From Elephas maximus indicus (taxonomy: Eukaryota; Chordata; Mammalia; Proboscidea; Elephantidae): DNA of 64,000 bases. The number at the start of each line of letters is the position of its first letter. Positions within the stretch are counted from its first letter, which is position 1. The DNA is taken from positions 744,001 to 808,000 of the forward strand of contig NC_064844.1 of the NCBI RefSeq assembly GCF_024166365.1, in the 5' to 3' direction. The notes under the pieces were generated by a model. It saw only the letters and a program-made list of their open reading frames with translations. It had not been told where the DNA came from and searched no databases. Shown here in pieces: positions 13,101 to 25,100 of the stretch. The translations under genes were made by a program, and so were the position numbers.

Positions 13101-16100
13101 TTCACGTTGATGAGTTAGTTTTTGTGGTATCTGCTTGTTTTCTCCTTACAGAATTACTGTTTTTCCCCTTCTAGTTGATAAATATCTTGGGGAAATAATT
13201 TGGAATTATGCAGGGTGATAGCACACTTTTCCTCAGACTTTTTCCCATTGGTTTTAGTATTCATTAGTGGAGCTTGTCTACAGTAGTTATTACTGTGATC
13301 TTTGCCTAAAGTAGACCTGACTTTTTAAAATGTAAATGAAGTTTACATAAGGCTGTTGTTGCTTATATTTAACAGTCAGTAAAGATATTTTTGGCACCTA
13401 GTAGGCAGTTCTTTAAACTTTCCTCATACTGTGGTTTAAGTGGTTCAGTTTAGGCTACTAACCCAAAGGTTGGCAGTTGGCTTCTGAAAGGTCACAGCCT
13501 TGAAAACCCTGTGGAGTGCAGCTCTGTAGGGTCACCATAAGTCAGAGTCCACTTGATGGCAGCTGGGGTTTGGTTTTTTTTTGTTGTTGTTTAATTGGGA
13601 CGTGGGAAATGGCCAGTTTTGTCTTAGGTGATAAAAGTTATATTTTCAAATACTGATGAGACGTAACCATAGTTTAAAAAGAGTGAATTTAACTCTGTAG
13701 CTCATGAAGATGATTACTGTGACCCCTCTCATTGGTTCTGAAGATGTGTTATCTGCTGTTACATGTGTTATTAAGGTAGTTTTAGAATCAGGTAAGCATT
13801 TCGTTACCTTTGAGTTGGTGTATTTCTTGAAAATTCTTGGGTAAAATTCATAGCAAATCCCTTCTCGTTGTAAAAGTTGAGTCCAGCGTTCCACATTTGT
13901 TAGGTGAGCCTGGGAGCACACAACTCCACAAATCCTTATCTGCATTTTCAAGTTGATAAAGCTCTGCGCACTGAAAATCTTTGTAACTGGTTTGGCTGCA
14001 AGCCTTAATGAAACAGATGTGATAGAATTTATAGACTTCATTCCACATAGTCGGAAATATTAATTTGTTCAGTTAGCAGTGTTGCCTCATTAGTTTTTTC
14101 AAAAAAAATATAAAATTCTGAAACATGTTTGCCGCTGAAGAGTTTTAGATAAGGGATGCCTATAGATCTACTGTAGATGCTCAGCAGATTCTGAACAATG
14201 CAGATTAAAATCAAAGGCATGAAGTCTTGAGAGTTTAAAGACCAGGTTGTAATAAGTGTTCCTAAGGGAAGACCATTAGAACCAAACATGTCATAGGAGA
14301 AAAAAATTAAAATTATTATATTCATGGTATTAGTGCTAGAATTACAATAAATTAGAAAACTGTAACATCTGAACTTGATTTATAAATATTGCACATAAAC
14401 TTGTTTTTTTTTTTTTAATACTTAAAAGTTGTATCTTCAGGGTTTTTGTAGTTTTAACCCATAAAAATAAATTGACGTGTATCTGTTAATTTAAGAGAAC
14501 AATGCATAGTCTCTTACAGTGTTCTATATTTAGAAATCACAGAGACTCAGATAAGCGATTCGGTAAATTGGTTGGTGTGCCTTAGTTGTATAGCATTGAA
14601 AAATATTAACCTGTATTCTGTTGTTGATGGAAAATGAAAATTTAAAAAGTAAAGAGTATTACAATAAAATGATGGGCATTTTTTTAATGCCAACATTGGT
14701 GATGGGTTTGGAGCCTGTTTTAATCTGACTTTACCCTGACCCCCTGCCATTGGTCCTGAAGATTTGTTACCATATTGTATAGTGTTAAACAATTCTTTTT
14801 ATCCCTTATGTGTGATTTTTTTTTAATAGGAATAAAAAAGTATGTTGTTGGACTCATTATCAAGACATCATCTGACCCAACTTGTGTAGAGGTAAGAGTG
14901 TTTCAGAGATTGTTTGAAGAGAGTAACATGGTTCAGATACCGAGTCTTTGGCTAGATTTACATTTGGTTTCCATGGCAGACGTAGGTAAACATACACGTG
15001 TGCCCAGTCATTTACGGTAGAGCTGAAATTACTTATCACGGGGATTGCCTGTTGCTTATATTCTCATTTTTTATACCTAGTTGAGGTTCTTGTTTAATCT
15101 AAACTTTTTTCTCCCCTTAGAAGGAGAAGGTGTATATCGGGAAATTAAATATGATTCTTGTTCAGGTAAGCCTTAACTTGATTCACTGTTTTCTTTAGGA
15201 GAATTAAATGTTTCAGTTAGGCTTATTACTCAGACAAAATGTCCAAACTTAGTTGTTTATTGAATAACTAGACTAACAGTTTCCAGAAGTACCGGTAAAC
15301 CCATTGCCATCAAGTCAATTCCGACTCATAGCGACCCTATAGGACAGAGTAGAACTGCCCCATAGGATTTCCAAGGAGCAGCTGGCATATTCGAACTGTC
15401 AGCCCTTTGGTTAGCAGACGATCTCTTAACTACTGCGCCACCAGGGCTCCCAAGTACTGATAGTAGTCTAGTAATAACCGGAGCTTAGAACCTGTTTGAC
15501 TTAGGTCAGTCATGGCTGACGAAGTGAAAACAGGAACAGACCTGAAGTTTTACGATTTGATTCACCACTGTAACCGGAACCCTGGGATGGGTGACTCGGA
15601 AGAGGTGTCGTGAGCCCTTTCAGGATCTTGATGCTTGAGATTGGGTTGTTGGCAGGAGTGCTGAGAGGGGGACACACCCAAAGCTGCATGGTGAGATGTC
15701 CACTTGTAGATGGGACGCGCTGTTTCCAAATCTGCTGAAGATCAGAGGGCAAGAGATTTGGTTGCTATGCAGCGTGTATGCCGTCCCTGTTTTCTGAGAG
15801 GGAGATTAAGTTTCTAGCTGGGCTTCGACTCATAATTTTTCCCGTTCTGGGTACCATGGCGAATCACCCAAATTTTTAAAATTTGAACCTGTTGTAGTGA
15901 CGCCTGCTTAGCCATGATTAAACCAGGCAGAACCGGTTAGAAGCCCTGGTGATAACTATGATATTTAACCTACTGCCTAGTGTTTGAAATTGTTAATTTG
16001 CCATGACAAATATTATAAACCTATCCTTTATATTGAGTTGTTCGTAATTTTGTCATTTGCCTGGTGTTGCGTATGTGTTCTTTATATGAGATCTGTCAAA

Positions 16101-19100
16101 ACCCTAATTCAAATGTCATTGCCTTAGAATTCTTCATTCTTCTAATTTGTCTGTGCACTTAGTTTGCATTTTTATATCTACCTGTTTCTGTAGTGGTACA
16201 TAAAGAAAATTCCCAGAGAAAATTAATGGGTATGCAAGGAGAAGAATGTTTTCCTGTTTAAACAAATTTGGAAACATTGAGTTTCCCAAAACAGTAGGGC
16301 TTTCACTAGGTTGAACTGGATTCTTTATACTTGAGGGCTTTCTGGGGAGAGAGAAGGGGAAAAAAAGTAGCTACTTAACCACTTATAGCCCTTGGTGGCA
16401 CAATAGTTAAGCATTCATCTGCTAACTGAAAGGTCAGCGGTTCAAATCCATCAGCAACTCCAAGGAAAGAAGACCTGACAATCTGTTCCCATAAAGGTTA
16501 GAGCCTAGGAATCATTATGGGGCAGTTCTGCTCCGTCATGTAGGATTACTGTGAGTTGAAACCGACTCAGTGGCACACAGCAACAGCATTAGTGAATGAT
16601 CTGTTTGGAAAATCCCTAGTCCAAGAAAACATACAGTCCAGACTTAATAAATAGCATCTATAAACCCTTCAGTCTGTTAGGCTCTTGGTCAAAGATGACT
16701 GTATTCCTGGTTGCGGTACCTCCTTTCTTCCAAATTTGTATGTCCAAGCTGTACTACATTTCAAGGCCTGGGCTCCAGCCAATGGAAATGTGTCTTGTGT
16801 ACCTGCGTACCACCCTTTACCATTGAGAAAAAATAATAAGGAAGTATTCTTTTGCTCCTATGAAGTTGTCCTAAGTTTCTAGCTTTCTTTTAAGAGTTAG
16901 TCTTTGAGATTTCTAGGATAATATGCACATACCTACCAAGCAAATGTTGATATCCTAACACATTGTGATCCTGATTAGACGATTAATTAGGATAGGATAA
17001 AGGGAGCTTATGAGGTATCCACGGGCTGTGTTCTGGTTTCTCTACCCAGTGTGCATAGGGGAGTGTGGCACCTTTCCTGTTGAAGAGTGAAGCATGGAAA
17101 GTGGCTGGTATTTATGCCTGATGTGTTGTATTTGCCTTTGACAAGTGAAATGAAATTACATTTTGTGTCTTATTTTAGATACTGAAACAAGAATGGCCCA
17201 AACACTGGCCAACTTTTATCAGCGACATTGTTGGAGCAAGTAGGACCAGTGAAAGTCTCTGTCAGAATAATATGGTGATTCTTAAACTCTTAAGCGAAGA
17301 AGTGTTTGATTTCTCTAGTGGACAGATAACCCAAGTGAAAGCCAAGCATTTGAAAGACAGGCAAGTAAATTTACTTTGTTTCAGAGTTTTCAAGTCATTT
17401 CTCAAATGATTTTAAGTATTTTGGTGATAATTTTAAATATCGAAGGAACTGATCAGAAATTTCTTACAGTGGCTTTGAACTACAGGTTAAATGGCCCCAA
17501 AGGTGGGGCTGATGATATAAATCTGGAGGGTTGGAGAGTGTGTGAGGGGCTAATAGTTATGAGCTCATAAATTTCTTACATCTCATGCTAAAGGATTATA
17601 GTTCAGCAGGTCCCAGGAATGACCTTGTGACCTATTTTATGATGCAGTGACCGTTTCCAGGGAGGTGACTTGTGTCCAGACCCCTGCTGAATTCTGAGTA
17701 GGCCTGCTCCTTGTCAGGTCCCCTGTAGGCACCACCAGAAACAGAGCACACTTGTCTTTGTAGAAAACAACCAGGGTGAACTATAAGTGCACTGTTTTTT
17801 CCCACTTAATAAGAATTTGCTCTAGTCATTGGTAACCCAGTGAAATTTTACCTTTATATATTCACACCATCAGAATTCACCGTTTTTCCTCTGGTTTGGT
17901 ACTTAAGCACATTTCAGGATTTGGGTACGTCATGTTCGATGCCATTTCCCTCATTCTGGAGAATTTTGTTGCAGTTGTTTCATTGAAAGATGCTGGCTGA
18001 AGTGACTGAAGTAAAATAAGGATGGCCAAAAAAACCCAGACTCCCAAGAAATGAAATGAAATGCTCTTGCAGCAGTCAAACAGAGTGACACAAAGCCTCG
18101 TTTTGATAGCTTTGTAGATTTTGATGAAGTTACTGATGTGCGTAAATAGAAGTCACTAGAGTCTTTGGTAACCAGATTGTTCCGATTTTAAATCATTTTT
18201 GTAAGTATATAATCACGATGTTTATTTCTGTGTCTCCTGAATCTGATCACTTTTTTTGTAGCATGTGCAATGAGTTCTCACAGATATTTCAGCTGTGTCA
18301 GTTTGTGATGGTGAGTGCTTTCAATTTCATTTTGAAAACTAACAGTTAACATTGTAGGAAGTTAATTATTTACAAGTCTGTGTTTGTCATAGGAAAATTC
18401 CCAAAATGCTCCACTTGTACATGCAACCTTGGAAACGTTGCTCAGATTTCTTAACTGGATTCCACTGGGGTATATTTTTGAGACCAAGTTAATCAGCACG
18501 TTAATTTATAAGGTACAGTAAATACATTTCAGTTATATTTATCACTAAATAGTCACGTTATTCTTTTCATTTCAAAGCTCTTTCATATAGAAAAACTTTT
18601 CTGCATTTGTAATCAGAACCAACTTTGTTTCTGAAACGAGGAAACTGCTCGGAAACCTTAAGTACTTTTCCACAGTTACAGCTAGTAGTTGTTTGAGATG
18701 GGTCTCCATACTGGCTTCTGCCACTTGCACCATGTAAGTCAGGAATTCGGTGTGAAAAATTCACGGATTTGATTAATATGGTCATCTTTTAGTTGAGTAT
18801 ATGTCACAGTGAGGTAAGTCAAGTTTCTACAGATTGGAAAGTCTTTTTTTTTTTTCCCCTGATAATTTTAAAGTAGCAGCATGTTATATCAAGACCTGTA
18901 ATTGTTCCTTTGAGATAACTACTGTTACCATTTGGTTGTATTATCTTTACAGATTTTTTGGGCAAATTATAATAAATTATGTATTTAATTGGGACCTTAT
19001 AAAAGCAGACTGTATTATAACTTAGTTTTGAACTTTGTAGTTCAAGGTCGATAGTGTAGTATTCTAATATGGATTTACAATATAATCACAACAGAGCCGC

Positions 19101-22100
19101 CGTTTTATTGATAGACAATTAAGTTACACGGTTCTGCTATCGTCAGCAGAGCTGTGGGAGCGTTTTTACACGTAGGATATTTCTGCACTCGTCTGAGTAT
19201 TTACTTCATTTAAATTATACATGCAGTTATCAGCTCAATAGGTTTGTCCATTTTTAAGGTTTTTTGAGGCTTACCGAATTGCTGTCCACAAATAGTACGT
19301 CATTTTTGTGCTTTTTCAACAATAATAAAGAGCCAATTTTTCCACACTGTTACGTATTCTAAGTATATTATCCGTCAACTAAAATTCTAAGCGGTTGTAA
19401 ATCTTGGGTTCTGTTTATACAATACAGAAAAGGTCACCTCCCTATTGTGTTGTAAGTTCTGGGAAAGCCACTGGGCAACTTTGAGGACATCAGAAGAAAG
19501 CACAGTTTGCTTCCACAGTATTCATTGTCTGTTGGGTGAATGGTGAAATTCCTCAAAAAATGTGTGCAAAATAAAACACTCGTCACCCATTTCTCTGTAT
19601 CTTTTGCATCCCTGTGTTCTTGATTGTTAAATCCCCCTCCTTTTTTTAAGTTAATTTTAAATTGTGTTTCATGCCACTGAATTTCATGTTTTTTTTTTTT
19701 TTAATAGTTCCTTAATGTCCCAATGTTTCGAAATGTCTCTCTGAAGTGCCTCACTGAGATTGCTGGTGTGAGCGTCAGTCAGTATGAGGAACAGTTCGTG
19801 ACGCTGTTTACACTGACAATGATGCAGCTCAAACAGGTAACGCGACGCTGTCTCCAACAGTTAACGCCTCAGAAAATGTTAGATTGGACTTGAACCATTT
19901 TAGCACAAGTTACAGTAGATTTGTGATAAGGTTATTGTATGTTTATACATAAAATCAACAGTAAGCTGTGAGTTTTGTGAGCACTCTGAAACTCCTTCAC
20001 GTACAGGTTCTGGGAGTATTGTGGCAGTTCATTTCTATAAAATTCAGAAGCTGGACAGACACTGGGCAGCCTGGGATCTGATGATCAGCTCTGCTGCCGA
20101 CCTTGATTCTTGAAGTGCAGGAGACATTCCCTGCACTCACACGTTGATGTTGTACTCTAGACTCTTGTTTCAAACAGACTTGTGAACACCAACCACTGGA
20201 TAAAAATTACCATTGGTCATACCATTAGTTTGATTCCTTCTGTCAAACCCGTATTGATATAATTAAGATTCTTGGAAGAGAGAGACCCTAGAGACGCCAT
20301 TGATTTACTGCGAGGGAGGAAGCTGAGAAGTTGAGGCTCAGAGTTGCAATGAGTTGTCACTAAATCCCACCAAACTGTACTGTGTGTAGCAGACCAAGGG
20401 GCTCTAGTGAAGAGTAAGCTGTTCTGCTCTTAACGCTTCAATGTTAGTAAAAGGATGATGGAATCATAGCTCTTATTCCTGCCTTTTGTTTTAATAAGAT
20501 GTAGACTAATGGTTCATTTTTAAACTTGCAGATGCTTCCTTTAAATACTAACATTCGACTTGCGTACTCAAATGGAAAAGATGATGAACAGAACTTTATT
20601 CAAAATCTCAGTTTGTTTCTCTGCACCTTTCTTAAGGAACATGGTCAGCTTATAGAAAAAAGACTAAATCTCAGGGAGACACTGATGGAGGTAGGCTTGG
20701 TGGAGCCTTTGGTTCCTGCAGTTCTTCTCTGCATGGTAACTCTTAAAGTCTGCCTTTTCCCCAGAATGTATGTACCTTCTGAGATGCCTTGTTACTTGTC
20801 TGTGTATGTTAAATAACAAGTTGTCAGTACTGAATTACAGTTACAAGCCAAGTTTCCTGATTTTGTGTTCTTCGTAATGCCAGAGCCAACAATTTATAAT
20901 CAAAATTGAAAATTCCTAAGGGATGTTGACAAGGAAGATAGATTGGTCTTCAGTCTCATCATACGCTGTGATGTGATGCTCCCTGACTGAGTGGAGCTGG
21001 CACGTTAAATCGAGGCCCGGTTTTGTTTCTGCGTACATGTCTGTATTTCTTTAAATTAAGCACTATATTTCTATAGTGCCTTTATGTAGTAAAAACTTAT
21101 TTTTTTGTCAGTTAAATTGGATTTTTTTAATATGGGGCATAATTCACATAATAGAACTATTCATTTTAAAGTGTACAATTCAGTGGCCTTTAATATATTC
21201 ATAATATTGGACAACTATCATCTCTGGCTAGTTCTGAAACATTTTATCACCCCCAGGCAAGACCCTGTAACCCATTAAACAGTCCCCATTCCTCTCCCCG
21301 CAACCCATGTCAACCACTAATCAGCTTTCTGTCTTTATAGATTTACCTATTGTAGGTATTTTATATAAGTAGAATTATAAAATATGTGACCTTTTATGGC
21401 TGGTTTCTTTTCATTTAGCATAAGGTTCCCCCCCCCTTTATTTAGATGAAGGTTTACAGAACAGACTAGCTTCTCGTCAAACAATTGGTACACATACTGT
21501 TTTATGACATTAGTTACCAACCCCCATGATATGTCAACACTCCCTTCTTGACTTTGGGTTCCATATTAGCAGCTTTCCTGTCCACTGCCCTCTAGTCCTT
21601 GCCCCGGGGCTGGTGTGCCCCCTTAGTCTCGTTTTGTTTTGTGGGCCTGTCTAATCTTTAGCTGAAGGGTGAACCCCGGGAATAACTTCATTACTGAGCC
21701 AAAAGGGCAGCCGTATTCTCAGGGTTTCTCCAGCTCTGTCCGGGACCCTCTATTGTGACCCCTGTCAGAGCAGTCAGTGGTGGTAGCCGGGTGCCATCTA
21801 GTTGTACTGGACTCAGCCTGGTACAGGCCGTGGTAGTTGTGGTCCATTAGTCCTTTGGACTAATCTTTCCCTTGTGTCTTGGGTTTTCTTCATTCTCCCT
21901 TGCTCCCACAGGGATGAGACCAGTGGAGTATCTTAGATAGACAGCTGCTCACAGGCTTTTAAGACCCCAGATGCTACTTACCAAAGTAGATGTAGAACAT
22001 TTTCTCTGTAAACTATGTTAGGCCAATTGACTAGATGTTCCCGACACCATGATCCCCACAGCCCACGGCGCAGCAGTTTGGTCCCTCAGGGAGGTTGGAT

Positions 22101-25100
22101 GTGTCATTCCATGACCTTGCCTTGTACAGGTTGTGCTGGCTTCCCCAGTATTGTGTACTCTCTTACCCTTCACCAGAATTACAACTTACTATTGTCTATT
22201 TAGTGTTTTTCCATCCCCACACCTCCCCTCCCTCATAACCATCAAAGACTGATTCTTCTTACGTGTGAACCTTTTGCATAAGTTTTTGAGGTTCGTGTAT
22301 GTTGTAACGTATATCAATATTTCATTCCTTTTTATGGCTGAGTAATATTTCATTTACGAATATACCACATTTTTTAAATCCATCCATTCATTGATGAACG
22401 TTGGGGTTTGTTTCCACCTTCGGCTATTTCGACCAAAGGCCTTTAAACTCCATACTTCCATAAGAGATTTGATTAAAACATGTGTTTATTAACAGCTGTG
22501 TGAGAGGTGTTTGAGATGTTCTGGTGTGTGTCAGAAGAAAGCACAGTTTACTCCCAGAGAACTTAGAGTCTATTGAATGAATAATGAAATCTCAACAAAA
22601 CATGGATTTTTATTTCCCATTGAAGTAGCAAGTGGAAGACAGTTTACGGTTGGTTAATAGTGTCTAAGGATTATTTTAATAGTTTTGGTCTTATGTGTAG
22701 GCCCTTCACTATATGTTGTTGGTATCAGAAGTAGAAGAGACGGAAATCTTCAAGATCTGCCTTGAATACTGGAATCACCTGGCAGCTGAGCTCTACAGGG
22801 AAAGCCCGTTCTCCACGTCGGCCTCCCCGCTGCTGTCCGGAAGTCAGCATTTCGATGTTCCTCCCAGGAGACAGCTCTATTTGCCCGTCTTGTCCAAGGT
22901 AACAGTAAAGCATAGGTTTGAATGCTCTTCCTGCTGCTTACTTTCGGGGTTTTGAGAGCTAAATGCACATATTTGCATTTATTTTTTGGCTAATCAGTCC
23001 AAATTCATGTGTTAAAAAAAAGAATCTGACAACTTCTTCATGAAGGTTAAAAACTAGAATATGAAAAGGATTGGCTTAAGAACCAAACGAAACTCACTGT
23101 CTTGGAGTCAGTTCTGACTGCTTGCGAACCTGTAGGACAGAGTAGGCTGCCCCATAGGGTTCCAAGGCTGTAAATCTTTACAGCAGCAGACTGCTACATC
23201 TTTCTCCCTCTGAATGGCTGGTGGGCTTGAACCCCACCCATCGTTGGGTTAGCGTCCCAGCGATTAACCTCTGCATCACCAGGACTCCGGTTTAAGAACC
23301 AAAAACCAAACCAAACCCACTGCCATCAAGTCCATTCCGACTCAGCGACCCCGCTGGTTTCCCAGGCTATAAATCCCTATGAAGCAAACTGCCCCGCCAT
23401 CTTTCTCCTCTGGAGTTGGTGGTGGTTTCGAACTTCACAGTTAGCAGTCAGTTGCTTTAACCACTGCACCACCAGGACACCTTGGTTTAAGAACCAAAAA
23501 ACCAAACCAAACCCAGTGCCGTTGAGTTGATTCCGACTCATAGCGACCCTATAGGACAGAGTAGAACTGACCCATAGAGTTTCCGTAGAGTTTCCAAGGA
23601 GCGCCTGGCGGGTTCGAACTGCCGACCTCTTGGTTAGCAGCCATAGCACTTAGCCACAACGCCACCAGGGTTTCCAGTTTAAGAACAGTGGCTCCCAAAG
23701 TGTGATCCTTCTACCAGACGTTCTGGCATCACCTGTGAGTTTGCCAGAAATGGATGTTGCAGTCTGGTGAATCGGGTTCTCTGCGGATGGGATTCAGGAA
23801 ACTATTTTAATTTCTCTAGGTGATTCTTATTCATAGGAAAGTTTGGGAGCCATTGGTTGTAGGCTTACCTTTTAAGTGTTTGTTTCTTTACATTTTATTA
23901 TTCTTAACTTGGGAGAATCATTCTGTTTGGTACAGTGATGGTAAGTGCATACCTTAATTTTGAGGGGTGGTTGCATTTCTAGATTTGATGTGGCTGATTT
24001 AAAAAAAATCTTAACACATTTTTATTCATTGGTTTATTGTCGAATAGGTCCGTTTATTGATGGTTAGTCGCATGGCTAAACCAGAGGAAGTATTGGTTGT
24101 AGAAAATGATCAGGGAGAAGTTGTGAGGGAATTCATGAAGGATACGGATTCCATAAACTTGTATAAGAATATGAGAGAAACATTAGGTAAGTTAATCTCA
24201 TTCTGGGGTGATGAGTGATTTTTAGAAAATACGATAGACGTAGTTTCTGAATCTGTTAATGGCCATCTTTATATTTAATAATGTACAGCTGTTCCTTAGC
24301 AGTAAATCATCTTTTTGCCTCATCAGTTCGCATTTCAAACATCCGGACCTTTTTGTTCCCTTTCTGTAGTTTATCTTACTCATCTGGATTATGTAGATAC
24401 AGAAAGGATAATGACTGAGAAGCTTCACAATCAAGTGAACGGTACAGAGTGGTCGTGGAAAAATTTGAATACGTTGTGTTGGGCAATAGGCTCCATTAGT
24501 GGGGCAATGCATGAAGAGGACGAGAAGAGGTTTCTTGTTACCGTTATAAAGGTATGCAGGGGGCACGTCTGAACGAGAGCCTTTATATTGGTGCACCTTG
24601 TTACCGTACGTGACCAAAATTTGTCTGTTCTTCAGGATCTATTAGGATTATGTGAACAGAAAAGAGGCAAAGATAATAAAGCTATTATTGCATCAAATAT
24701 CATGTACATAGTAGGTCAATATCCAAGATTCTTGAGAGCTCACTGGAAATTTTTGAAGACTGTAGTTAACAAGCTATTTGAATTCATGCATGGTAAGTCT
24801 TTATTTAATATATATTATTATGATAATTATGTTAGTTGAACAAAATAGATGAATGTTTCTGTTTTGTTAGAGACCCATGATGGAGTCCAGGACATGGCTT
24901 GTGATACTTTCATTAAAATAGCTCAGAAATGCCGCAGACATTTCGTTCAGGTTCAGGTTGGAGAAGTGATGCCGTTTATTGACGAGATTCTGAACAACAT
25001 TAACACGATAATATGTGATCTTCAGCCTCAACAGGTGTGTGAAACACGGCGGGTCTTATTCTCCACCCCCCAAAAAAAAAATCACTTTTTCAGTCAGCGG

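Larger units (their letters stand above)
1128..14829 (+). other. XPO1 intron, 13.7 kb
   Basis: This is the largest intron in the window. It holds several AfroSINEs, old L1 blocks on the - strand, one lineage-specific L1 3' end on the + strand, C-rich tracts between 3075 and 4110, and a probable short DNA transposon near 4740-5030; these are listed separately. Nothing is recognised in 2200-3070, 7870-9390, 10270-11050 and 11400-11850 beyond AT-rich intronic sequence. Confidence 0.85.
15166..17178 (+). other. XPO1 intron with two AfroSINEs
   Basis: Apart from the AfroSINEs at 15294-15451 and 16388-16590, I see nothing identifiable. The open frames on either strand have no support. Confidence 0.85.
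20691..22700 (+). other. XPO1 intron with nested L1 pieces
   Basis: Most of this intron is L1: an old reversed 3' end at 21118-21426, then a lineage-specific L1 3' end at 21427-22440. No other content is recognised. Confidence 0.8.
22899..24047 (+). other. XPO1 intron with three serial AfroSINEs
   Basis: Three - strand AfroSINEs follow one another from 23080 to 23676. A MER5-like fragment follows at about 23690-23870. The acceptor is aatag at 24047. Confidence 0.85.

Noticed and set aside
20526-20816. A 96-codon + strand frame as a separate small gene
   Set aside because: Its first part is the XPO1 exon for residues 297-349. The rest is read-through into the intron past the gtaggc donor.
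24208-24250. An intronic C/D-box snoRNA (gtgatgag and ctga)
   Set aside because: The boxes are only about 40 bases apart, there is no terminal stem, and no C'/D' pair is seen.
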